Positions 1 to 5,630 of a stretch of 17,196 nt of DNA are shown one piece after another. How positions within the stretch are numbered: the first letter of the stretch is position 1; each line of letters begins with the position of its first letter. Location: positions 1 through 17,196 of the forward strand of contig CAKRRU010000052.1 of NCBI GenBank assembly GCA_934394515.1. The letters run 5' to 3'. A program made the translations under genes and the position numbers. The notes beneath the pieces are model-generated. The model did no database searches, had not been told where the DNA came from, and saw only the letters and a program-made list of their open reading frames with translations. The DNA comes from an uncultured Acetatifactor sp. (GTDB lineage Bacteria > Bacillota > Clostridia > Lachnospirales > Lachnospiraceae).

Positions 1-92
1 AATCATTCGATTTTAGGCAACTTTTAAAGGCACAGTGGAATTTACCTGTGCACTGGAATTTAAAATTTCAAGTCAGCGTCAGATGAAAAATG

Positions 93-101
93 TGGTATAA
101 T
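93..101 (+). promoter_or_regulatory. Extended -10 promoter for the nuclease lipoprotein gene
   Basis: TATAAT at 96-101 is preceded by TG at 93-94, which gives an extended -10 element. No good -35 is visible 16-18 bp upstream, as is common for extended -10 promoters. It lies about 37 bp before the start codon at 138. Just upstream, GCACAG (31-36) and CTGTGC (47-52) form a short inverted repeat that could be an operator or chance. Confidence 0.5.
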
Positions 102-137
102 TTCCAAAGAATTTTACAGGGGAGTAATTGACAAGCT

Positions 138-1289
138 ATGAAAATGAAACACAACAGACCTCAGAAACGTTTGACAACAAAATTGTCATTATGGCTGGCA
201 CTGCTATTGACATTCACCGGCTGTGCGGAAAGCACCGTCACGCCGCAGGATAATACCTATACGATAGAGCAGCCGGCGACGATTCCCTCCGAATTACTGG
301 AGGCATCGGAGAACACAGCATCGGAACCTGAATCCGGACAGCCACAGGAAAGTTCTTCGGATACACAAGAATCGCAGCAGGTCATATCTGCAACAGATGT
401 TCCGGCAGGAGAGGGCACGTCAGCATTTTCCCTCCGGGAGATTCCAACATACTCCGGCACGCCTTATACTGAGGTCAACGACAATCAACCCTATTTCACA
501 GAGGCGGATCTGACTACACAGTCCTTCGAGATTTACAGCGAGCTGGACAGCCTGGGACGTTGTGGTGTGGCATATGCAAATGTGGGACAGGATTTGATGC
601 CGACGGAACCCAGAGGAGAGATCGGTTCTGTGAAGCCTACCGGCTGGCATCTGGTGAAATACGATAACGTGGACGGAAAATACCTCTACAATCGCTGCCA
701 TCTGATCGCCTACATGCTGGCAGCGGAAAATGCTAACCCGCAGAATCTGATTACCGGAACCAGATATCTGAATACACAGGGAATGCTTCCCTTTGAAACC
801 AAGGTATCCGACTATGTAAAAGCCACCGGAAATCATGTGCTGTACCGTGTCACACCTATTTTTGACGGTGATAACCTTCTGGCAGATGGAGTCCTCATGG
901 AAGCCTATTCCGTGGAAGATGCCGGAGCAGGAATCTGTTTCTGCGTGTTTGTCTATAATGTACAGCCGGGGATCGGCATAGACTATGCCACAGGAGATAA
1001 CTGGGCGGAGGACAGCGGAACCTACCAAAGCACAGAAGCATCTGTTGCGGTAGAGACACCGGCGCCACAGTCGGAGACCGATGCCACGGTGCAGACCTCA
1101 CCGGAATCGTCGGCACCGCAGGAATCCCAGGGAATTACTTATGTGCTGAATACCAACACCATGAAATTCCACTATCCCACATGTTCCAGTGTGGATGATA
1201 TGAAGGAGAAAAATAAAGAGATCTATACCGGCAGCGGAGAAGATGTCATTAATATGGGATATGTTCCCTGCAAGCGGTGTAATCCATAA
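138..1289 (+). CDS. Secreted lipoprotein with DNA/RNA non-specific endonuclease domain and C-terminal Cys-rich domain
   Basis: This 383-residue protein starts with a basic stretch and a hydrophobic segment ending in a lipobox (LTFTGC, Cys29), so it should be anchored outside the membrane. Residues about 30-105 are a Ser/Glu/Gln-rich linker. Residues about 110-290 resemble the DNA/RNA non-specific endonuclease (EndA/Spd-like, beta-beta-alpha metal) family. The motif YNRCHLIAYML (His188) sits where family members carry a DRGH- or NRSH-type motif, and PQNLITGTRYLN supplies the expected metal-site Asn. After a second low-complexity linker, residues about 332-383 hold HYPTC...GYVPCKRCNP, a Cys/His-rich tail found on many Firmicutes extracellular nucleases that may bind a metal. 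Probable role: degradation of extracellular nucleic acid. GGGGAG at 119-124 lies rather far (13 nt) from ATG 138. The gene ends before a strong terminator and appears monocistronic. The family call is fairly secure; the substrate is inference. Confidence 0.85.
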   Translation: MKMKHNRPQKRLTTKLSLWLALLLTFTGCAESTVTPQDNTYTIEQPATIPSELLEASENTASEPESGQPQESSSDTQESQQVISATDVPAGEGTSAFSLREIPTYSGTPYTEVNDNQPYFTEADLTTQSFEIYSELDSLGRCGVAYANVGQDLMPTEPRGEIGSVKPTGWHLVKYDNVDGKYLYNRCHLIAYMLAAENANPQNLITGTRYLNTQGMLPFETKVSDYVKATGNHVLYRVTPIFDGDNLLADGVLMEAYSVEDAGAGICFCVFVYNVQPGIGIDYATGDNWAEDSGTYQSTEASVAVETPAPQSETDATVQTSPESSAPQESQGITYVLNTNTMKFHYPTCSSVDDMKEKNKEIYTGSGEDVINMGYVPCKRCNP

Positions 1290-1313
1290 TAATTGCATAA
1301 TCCATAAAATAGA

Positions 1314-1348
1314 AAAAGAACCTTCGAGCCAGCCTCGAAGGTTCTTTT
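1314..1348 (+). terminator. Rho-independent terminator, probably bidirectional, after the nuclease gene
   Basis: AAAAGAACCTTCGAG (1314-1328) pairs perfectly with CTCGAAGGTTCTTTT (1334-1348) around a 5-nt loop. A-tract and T-tract on the two sides make it able to stop transcription from either direction. It would also stop transcripts leaving the adjacent invertible segment leftward. Confidence 0.9.
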
Positions 1349-1360
1349 CGTTCTCACATA

Positions 1361-1396
1361 AAAAAGGTAACACAAGTATAATTGTGTTACCTTTTT
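1361..1396. repeat. Left inverted-repeat recombination site of the candidate invertible segment
   Basis: Two perfect 15-bp arms, AAAAAGGTAACACAA (1361-1375) and its complement (1382-1396), flank a 6-bp asymmetric spacer GTATAA (1376-1381). This is the geometry of a tyrosine-recombinase core site: two binding arms around a 6-8 bp crossover region. The bottom strand matches 2192-2224 on the top strand at 31 of 33 positions, spacer included. It could also fold as a terminator hairpin, but a stronger terminator ends only 12 bp upstream. Confidence 0.75.
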
Positions 1397-1409
1397 GCTT
1401 TCACAATAG

Positions 1410-1436
1410 TTATCGGTACAGAATTTAAAAACTTAA
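1410..1436 (-). promoter_or_regulatory. Sigma-28 (SigD/FliA)-type promoter inside the invertible segment, facing left
   Basis: On the minus strand TTAA (1436-1433) is followed after 15 nt by ACCGATAA (1417-1410). The flagellar sigma consensus is TAAA-N15-GCCGATAA, so the -10 matches at 7 of 8 positions and the -35 at 3 of 4. As sequenced, it fires toward the nuclease terminator. If the segment inverts, transcripts would cross the right repeat and reach csrA with a leader of roughly 105 nt. Confidence 0.6.
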
Positions 1437-1482
1437 CCCCTTTGTTGAAAAAAATATTTTCCCTTAATTGCCAAAGTAAATT

Positions 1483-1564
1483 CCGGCCGTCAGGGGAAGA
1501 AACGCAACGGCTGGGGCAGGGAATGTTACGATATCTTTCGTAACTATGCAGGCTTTCCGCCTGC
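1483..1564 (+). other. Three consecutive hairpins in the recombinase leader
   Basis: The gap 1397-1594 before the recombinase contains three adjacent inverted repeats. CCGGCCGT (1483-1490) pairs with ACGGCTGG (1507-1514) with one G-U. GTTACGA (1525-1531) pairs with TCGTAAC (1538-1544) around a 6-bp centre. GCAGGC (1548-1553) pairs with GCCTGC (1559-1564). They could be a structured mRNA leader controlling recombinase expression or protein-binding sites for recombination. The middle one shares the GTTAC half and 6-bp centre of the terminal sites. I could not match it to a known riboswitch, and no good sigma-A promoter for the recombinase is evident. Confidence 0.5.
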
Positions 1565-1594
1565 TGTTAATACAAAATCATGGAGGAGCGAACA

Positions 1595-2185
1595 ATGAAT
1601 ACAGCACAACCAATCCGGAAACAGGAAGATCTGGAAAACTTTAAGCGTTATTATCAGGAGATCCGGTCGAATCCCAGAAATCAGCTTTTGGTGATACTTG
1701 GTCTGAATACAGCACTGAGGATCTCGGATCTGCTGCATCTGCAATGGCAGGATGTCTATTTGTTTGAGTGGGAGAAATACAGAGAGCATATCTGTCTTGT
1801 AGAGCAGAAGACGGGCAAAAAATCCAGTATCTATGTCAATCAGAATATTATATGTGCATTACAGGCTTATCGTCTTGCTATTTTACGAGAAAAAAAGGAG
1901 CTGTCTCCGCAGGATTATTTATTTCCCCATACCAATAAGAATGAACCCATCACCAGAGTGCAGGCCTTCCGGATCATTAAAAAAGCTGCCAGTTATTATC
2001 AGATTCCGGGCGTGATCTGCTGTCATTCCCTGCGGAAAACCTTCGGTTACCAGGCATGGCGGCAGGGTATTCCACCTGCCTTGCTGGTCAATATCTATAA
2101 CCATTCTTCCTATGAAGTAACAAAGCGGTATCTGGGAATCGAACAGGAAGACCGTGACAGGATATTCCAGGATATTCAGATCTGA
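1595..2185 (+). CDS. FimB/FimE-sized tyrosine recombinase (candidate DNA invertase)
   Basis: This 196-residue tyrosine recombinase has the full catalytic set: Arg42 (TALRISDLL), a Lys near 72-75, His144 and Arg147 (HSLRKTFGY), His170 (YNHSS) and the nucleophile Tyr179 (KRYLGI). It lacks the N-terminal SAM-like core-binding domain of phage integrases. This minimal size is typical of FimB/FimE-type enzymes that flip promoters. The start at 1595 is preferred over ATG 1580 because GGAGG (1582-1586) is then a Shine-Dalgarno 8 nt upstream. The stop lies 6 bp before the right inverted repeat, and the gene sits wholly inside the repeats, as hin does in Salmonella. No terminator separates it from csrA apart from the imperfect repeat itself, so read-through into csrA is possible in this orientation. 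Substrate assignment to the flanking repeats is inference from position and site geometry. Confidence 0.88.
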   Translation: MNTAQPIRKQEDLENFKRYYQEIRSNPRNQLLVILGLNTALRISDLLHLQWQDVYLFEWEKYREHICLVEQKTGKKSSIYVNQNIICALQAYRLAILREKKELSPQDYLFPHTNKNEPITRVQAFRIIKKAASYYQIPGVICCHSLRKTFGYQAWRQGIPPALLVNIYNHSSYEVTKRYLGIEQEDRDRIFQDIQI

Positions 2186-2191
2186 ATGCCG

Positions 2192-2224
2192 AAAAGGTAA
2201 CACAATTATACTTTTGTTACATTT
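2192..2224. repeat. Right inverted-repeat recombination site of the candidate invertible segment
   Basis: AAAAGGTAACACAA (2192-2205), spacer TTATAC (2206-2211) and right arm TTTTGTTACATTT (2212-2224) match the reverse complement of 1361-1396 with two differences, both in the outer right arm. The spacer is the exact reverse complement of the left spacer. The imperfect hairpin and poor T-run make it a weak terminator, so a recombination site explains it better. Confidence 0.72.
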
Positions 2225-2274
2225 ACGATAAGTATTTCCAAAACAACAGCAAACTATAAGGAAATAATTGATTT

Positions 2275-2283
2275 CAAGGAGGA
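2275..2283 (+). promoter_or_regulatory. csrA ribosome binding site with CsrA-like motif
   Basis: CAAGGAGGA lies 7 nt before the csrA start and contains both a strong Shine-Dalgarno and the CARGGA core of the CsrA consensus. A second GGA occurs in AAGGAAA at 2258-2264. Autoregulation of csrA by its product is plausible but not shown. Confidence 0.4.
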
Positions 2284-2289
2284 ACAGCC

Positions 2290-2547
2290 ATGCTGAGACT
2301 ATCGGTGAGAGACGAAGAGTTCCTGATGATAGGGGACGATGTGAAAATTGTATTTTTGGGAAGCAGCGGCGGACAGACCCGCATTATGATCGATGCCCCC
2401 AAGGAAGTGAACATCGTACGAAGCAAGGCTATTGAGAAACGGATCCAGGATCCGGAGCTGTTGGCCACCATTCCGAAGTACTACAAGAATCCGGAGGGCG
2501 CAGCCAAAAAGAAAAAATCCAACGTCGTTATCGTACAGAACAAGTAA
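2290..2547 (+). CDS. csrA: CsrA, RNA-binding carbon storage / flagellin translation regulator
   Basis: The 85-residue product begins MLRLSVRDEEFLMIGDDVKI and continues with an IDAPKEVNIVRSKAIEKRI segment, matching the dimeric beta-barrel fold of CsrA, in which the N-terminal LRLSVR strand and the VRS region contact GGA motifs. It is longer than E. coli CsrA (61 residues) and ends in a lysine-rich tail (AAKKKKSN). Bacillus-type CsrA also has a C-terminal extension, which binds the antagonist FliW; no fliW lies in this window. In Firmicutes CsrA blocks translation of the neighbouring flagellin gene, and here flagellin starts 140 bp downstream with clear GGA sites. No terminator is seen between the two, so cotranscription is likely. 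The gene sits 65 bp beyond the right end of the candidate invertible segment. Confidence 0.93.
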   Translation: MLRLSVRDEEFLMIGDDVKIVFLGSSGGQTRIMIDAPKEVNIVRSKAIEKRIQDPELLATIPKYYKNPEGAAKKKKSNVVIVQNK

Positions 2548-2555
2548 CAAGGGGA

Positions 2556-2582
2556 TAAAGGGGATCTGAAGCTTGGTAATAA
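2556..2582 (+). promoter_or_regulatory. Possible weak sigma-28-like promoter for flagellin
   Basis: TAAA (2556-2559), 15 nt, then GGTAATAA (2575-2582) resembles TAAA-N15-GCCGATAA with a perfect -35 but only 5 of 8 in the -10. It overlaps an imperfect hairpin (about 2577-2606). It may be a real but weak flagellin promoter, or flagellin may depend on transcription from upstream of csrA. Confidence 0.35.
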
Positions 2583-2636
2583 TGCGGAATCCTAGGGTCG
2601 CTTATTATAGAAAATGTAACTTATTAACCACACACC

Positions 2637-2658
2637 GCAGATAAACGGATGTATCTGC
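2637..2658 (+). promoter_or_regulatory. CsrA-binding hairpin in the flagellin leader
   Basis: GCAGATA (2637-2643) and TATCTGC (2652-2658) form a perfect 7-bp stem. The 8-nt loop AACGGATG presents GGA at 2647-2649. ACGGATGT closely follows the CsrA consensus RUACARGGAUGU, and a GGA in a hairpin loop is the high-affinity arrangement. It corresponds in position to the upstream CsrA site known in the Bacillus subtilis hag leader. Confidence 0.75.
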
Positions 2659-2670
2659 AACATTTTTACA

Positions 2671-2680
2671 CATGGAGGTA
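2671..2680 (+). promoter_or_regulatory. Flagellin Shine-Dalgarno overlapping a second CsrA GGA site
   Basis: CATGGAGGTA contains GGAGG (2674-2678) 9 nt before ATG 2688. The GGA here lies 27 nt after the loop GGA at 2647, a spacing that would let one CsrA dimer bridge both sites and occlude the ribosome. The bridging is inference. Confidence 0.65.
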
Positions 2681-2687
2681 AATTATT

Positions 2688-4280
2688 ATGGTAGTACAAC
2701 ACAACTTAACAGCAATGAACTCTAACAGAATGTTAGGCTTAACCACGGCATCCCAGGCAAAGTCCACTGAGAAGCTGTCTTCCGGATACAAGATCAACCG
2801 TGCAGCTGATGATGCAGCAGGCCTGTCCATCAGTGAGAAGATGAGAAAGCAGATCAGAGGTCTGACACAGGCTTCCCTGAACGCACAGGATGGTATCAGT
2901 GCAGTACAGACCGCTGAAGGTGCTCTGAACGAAGTTCAGGATATGTTACAGAGAATGAATGAACTGGCTGTAAAGTCTGCTAACAGCACCAACTCCGCAT
3001 CTGACCGTGAAGCTATCCAGGCTGAGATCGATCAGCTGACCACTGAGATCGACCGTGTATCTGAGACCACCAAATTCAATGAGACCTATCTGCTGAAGGG
3101 TGATTTGGATGCAACAAAGGATAAAAATTTCCAGTATAAGGATGGCAAGGTTCTCAGCCAGGATTTATACTATCTGGATGGAACAGATATTGTAACCGTT
3201 GCAAAGGGAACAAGCACCGCTGCACTGGATACCAAGGCACATGAGTATTATACTGATAGCAAGGGTAAAGTTGCTGGTGAAAAACTTGATTCTACTGCAT
3301 CAACTACGCATATAGAGTCTAAGACCGTTATTAACACAGATACGTATTATACCAAAGGATCTGACGGAAAATTCTATGCTGTAAAATCCGGAACTGCGTA
3401 TGATGCTACTCAGAGCTATTATACAGCAGCGAATGCTACAAATACTCTGGTAGATAGTGATATGACATTGGTTACAACGGGCTTTGCAACAGAGAATCAT
3501 TATCTTGTAAAAGAAGGAAAGGATGTATATGATTCTGCAACCGGTGAGAAGTTGGCTACAGGTGCTGATATTGGATCTACTGCGAATGATATTTCTAAAT
3601 ATTATGGAAAACTGACCGATATAGCACTAGATTCCACCAAAAAGGTAGCCGATGTGAACACCTATGCATCAAGTGGAGCCTTCCAGTTTGTTGATGCAGA
3701 TGGAAACGAGATTGCTGCAAATGGTCTGGACAAGTACATCGATAATGACGGTAATCTGAAGAGTGATGCGAAGCTGTTTATTAAGACAGGCGATGGCATT
3801 ACAGATCGCAGAGCTGCAACGCAGAAGGATGTGACCGATTATGTAGATGCTACGAATGAGTATAAGACCGGCGCATTGACCTTAAAGCTGCATGTAGGTG
3901 CAGATGCAACGACCAACAACCAGATTCAGATTGACATTAAGTCTATGAGCGCAGAAACTTTGGGTGTTTCTGGATTAAAGGTAGATGGAACTGACGATAC
4001 CAATGCGTTGAACGCAATCGAGACCATTAAAGCTGCTCTGAACAAAGTATCAGATCAGAGATCAGCACTGGGTGCTGTTCAGAACCGTCTGGAGCATACC
4101 ATTAACAACCTTGATAATGTTGTTGAGAATACCACCAGTGCAGAGAGCCAGATTCGTGATACCGATATGGCTACTGAGATGGTGAAGTACTCCAATAACA
4201 ATATTCTGGCACAGGCTGGTCAGGCTATGCTGGCACAGGCTAACCAGAGCAATCAGGGAGTATTGTCACTGTTACAGTAA
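2688..4280 (+). CDS. fliC: Flagellin, filament subunit with large hypervariable centre
   Basis: This 530-residue protein has canonical flagellin ends: residues 1-140 (QHNLTAMNSNRMLG, KLSSGYKINRAADDAAGLSI) and about 445-530 (NRLEHTINNLDNVVENTTSA, ending GVLSLLQ). LQRMNELAVKSAN at 87-99, with Arg89, matches the TLR5-contact region of D1. The centre (about 140-440) is unusually long and contains loosely repeated YY-centred units (Tyr pairs at 161, 187, 220, 244 and 305, plus HY at 271) rich in Thr, Asp and Lys. Codon use in the conserved ends is strongly biased (CTG, AAC, GGT), while the centre is less biased and more AT-rich, suggesting separate evolution or exchange. The leader is CsrA-type. 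Glycosylation candidates follow directly. It is secreted by the flagellar type III apparatus. Confidence 0.96.
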   Translation: MVVQHNLTAMNSNRMLGLTTASQAKSTEKLSSGYKINRAADDAAGLSISEKMRKQIRGLTQASLNAQDGISAVQTAEGALNEVQDMLQRMNELAVKSANSTNSASDREAIQAEIDQLTTEIDRVSETTKFNETYLLKGDLDATKDKNFQYKDGKVLSQDLYYLDGTDIVTVAKGTSTAALDTKAHEYYTDSKGKVAGEKLDSTASTTHIESKTVINTDTYYTKGSDGKFYAVKSGTAYDATQSYYTAANATNTLVDSDMTLVTTGFATENHYLVKEGKDVYDSATGEKLATGADIGSTANDISKYYGKLTDIALDSTKKVADVNTYASSGAFQFVDADGNEIAANGLDKYIDNDGNLKSDAKLFIKTGDGITDRRAATQKDVTDYVDATNEYKTGALTLKLHVGADATTNNQIQIDIKSMSAETLGVSGLKVDGTDDTNALNAIETIKAALNKVSDQRSALGAVQNRLEHTINNLDNVVENTTSAESQIRDTDMATEMVKYSNNNILAQAGQAMLAQANQSNQGVLSLLQ

Positions 4281-4318
4281 TAGACTGACAGCGTTATAAG
4301 GAGAAACAAATAAGAGAG

Positions 4319-4360
4319 GGAACAGCCTGTTGGAAGCATCTGCTTTCAGCAGACTGTTTC
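4319..4360 (+). promoter_or_regulatory. Intercistronic hairpin between flagellin and glycosyltransferase genes
   Basis: GGAACAG (4319-4325) plus CTGTTG (4327-4332) pair with CAGCAG (4347-4352) plus CTGTTTC (4354-4360): 13 pairs including two G-U, with one mismatch. The following TTCTTCG tract is weakly U-rich. It could be a leaky terminator or an mRNA 3' stabiliser, giving high flagellin and lower downstream expression. Confidence 0.5.
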
Positions 4361-4381
4361 TTCGTCATAAGGTGGAAAAGT

Positions 4382-5578
4382 ATGAAATTGTTGGTTTATG
4401 ACTGGACATTTATTACTAGAAGAGACTTGTATACAACATTACAGCAACAGGGAATTGATTTCGAACTGTTTTCTTCGAAAGCATCTCCCAGAATAAAAGC
4501 TCAGGAAGAGGAATTTAAGAACGATTTGGAGAAAGCATTGCAGGGGAAAAAGTATGATGCTATTTTTTCTATCAACTTTCATCCGGCGGTAGCAGTAGCG
4601 GCCCATGACAGGGGGATGCTTTATATATGCTGGACTTATGACAGCCCGGCACTGGGGGGAGTGCAATCAGCGCTTTTTTTAGATACGAACAGAATATTTT
4701 TATTTGATTCTTTTGAATATGATACCTATACCAAGTGGAAAGTACCTAATTTATATTACCTGCCGCTTGCAGTGGATGTAAATAAATTGAACCGGTTCCA
4801 TCCGAAACCAATGGACATGTTGAAATATCAGGCGGATGTTTCTATGGTGGGACAACTGTATCAGTCGGATATGGATAAGATCTATCCGCTTTTTGATGAA
4901 TACAGTGCTGGATATATTGCGGCATTGATTAACACACAGATGAATATTTACGGTGTGAATATTATAGATGAGCTTGTCAACGATGCCGTAATCAAGCGAT
5001 TATGCAATGAGAAAGTAACGGAAGCGTTATTAAGAAATATTAACCATGGTTTTTTACATGATGTAGAAACGTTGAGAAGAACTCCCTTTTCGATGTTTTT
5101 ATCCAAGGCGGTAACCAATAAGGAAAGAGTACTGCTTCTTACGCTCATCGCAAGGTATTGTTCTGTAAAGCTGTATGCCCCGGATCATCCCAACCTGCCG
5201 GGGGTAAGAGAGTGCGGAATTGTTGATTATGAGAAGGAGATGCCGTTTGTCTTTAAGTGTAGTCGGGTTAATTTAAACATTACATTGCGCTCTATTCGCA
5301 ATGGAATACCACAGCGAGTTATTGATATTCTGGGATGCCGGGCACTTGCCTTGACGAATTATCAGAAGGACCTGGAAGAATATTTTGAGGATGAACGAGA
5401 TCTGTTAATATACCGGTCGGCAGAGGAAGCACTGGATAAAGTGAAGTATTATCTTGCACATGAAAAAGAAGCAGAAAAAATACGACAAAACGGATACAAG
5501 ATTGTGAAGGATCAGTTTAGCTACGGGCACCAGTTAAACCGGATCTGGGAGCTTTCTGGTGTAAAGGACTTATTGTAG
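4382..5578 (+). CDS. CgeB/DUF3880-like glycosyltransferase, probable flagellin-glycan enzyme (first of pair)
   Basis: A 398-residue soluble protein. The N-terminal half (about 1-130) resembles the DUF3880 domain of Firmicutes CgeB-like proteins (KLLVYDWTF, DAIFSINFHP, ICWTYDSP, LYYLPLAVD). The C-terminal third (about 290-395) resembles a GT-B nucleotide-sugar-binding lobe: LNITLRSIRNGIPQRVIDIL, then ALTNYQKDLEEYF and a trailing helix. The donor sugar and acceptor are unknown. Start ATG 4382 follows AAGGTGG. It lies 101 bp after flagellin in the same direction, so modification of flagellin, or of the glycan attached to it, is the natural inference. The gene is visibly richer in A/T than the kinase-hflX region to the right, consistent with an accessory origin. 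The family is fairly clear; a role in spore or surface polysaccharide would be an alternative. Confidence 0.72.
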   Translation: MKLLVYDWTFITRRDLYTTLQQQGIDFELFSSKASPRIKAQEEEFKNDLEKALQGKKYDAIFSINFHPAVAVAAHDRGMLYICWTYDSPALGGVQSALFLDTNRIFLFDSFEYDTYTKWKVPNLYYLPLAVDVNKLNRFHPKPMDMLKYQADVSMVGQLYQSDMDKIYPLFDEYSAGYIAALINTQMNIYGVNIIDELVNDAVIKRLCNEKVTEALLRNINHGFLHDVETLRRTPFSMFLSKAVTNKERVLLLTLIARYCSVKLYAPDHPNLPGVRECGIVDYEKEMPFVFKCSRVNLNITLRSIRNGIPQRVIDILGCRALALTNYQKDLEEYFEDERDLLIYRSAEEALDKVKYYLAHEKEAEKIRQNGYKIVKDQFSYGHQLNRIWELSGVKDLL

Positions 5579-5630
5579 GGAAGGGAAAGTGCCGGAGGAA
5601 AGACATCTGCGGGAGAAAGAGGAAACAGGA

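Larger units (their letters stand above)
1361..2224. mobile_element. Candidate invertible DNA segment carrying its own tyrosine recombinase
   Basis: The segment is bounded by inverted copies of a 33-bp site (1361-1396 and 2192-2224) whose 6-bp spacers are exact reverse complements, so recombination would invert about 835 bp rather than delete it. It contains a 196-residue recombinase pointing right, a structured leader, and an outward sigma-28-like promoter at the left end pointing left. Inversion would place that promoter upstream of csrA and flagellin. The architecture parallels the Salmonella Hin segment (recombinase gene plus promoter between inverted sites, beside flagellar genes), but the enzyme family differs. 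Inversion is inferred from sequence; no reads are available to me. Confidence 0.7.

Noticed and set aside
1481..1530. Resemblance of the recombinase leader to a cyclic-di-GMP (GEMM) riboswitch (AAACGCAACGGCTGG)
   Set aside because: Only a short stretch looks similar. The tetraloop, receptor and closing helix of that class cannot be laid out here.
1361..2224. The two GGTAACACAA repeats as ordinary terminators only
   Set aside because: The left copy could terminate, but a stronger terminator lies 12 bp before it. The right copy is an imperfect hairpin with a poor T-run. The shared 6-bp asymmetric spacers in opposite orientation are not explained by terminator function.
5589..5630. Longer GTG start for the second glycosyltransferase
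   Set aside because: The added 14 residues are charged and unlike the paralogue's start, while ATG 5631 has its own Shine-Dalgarno.
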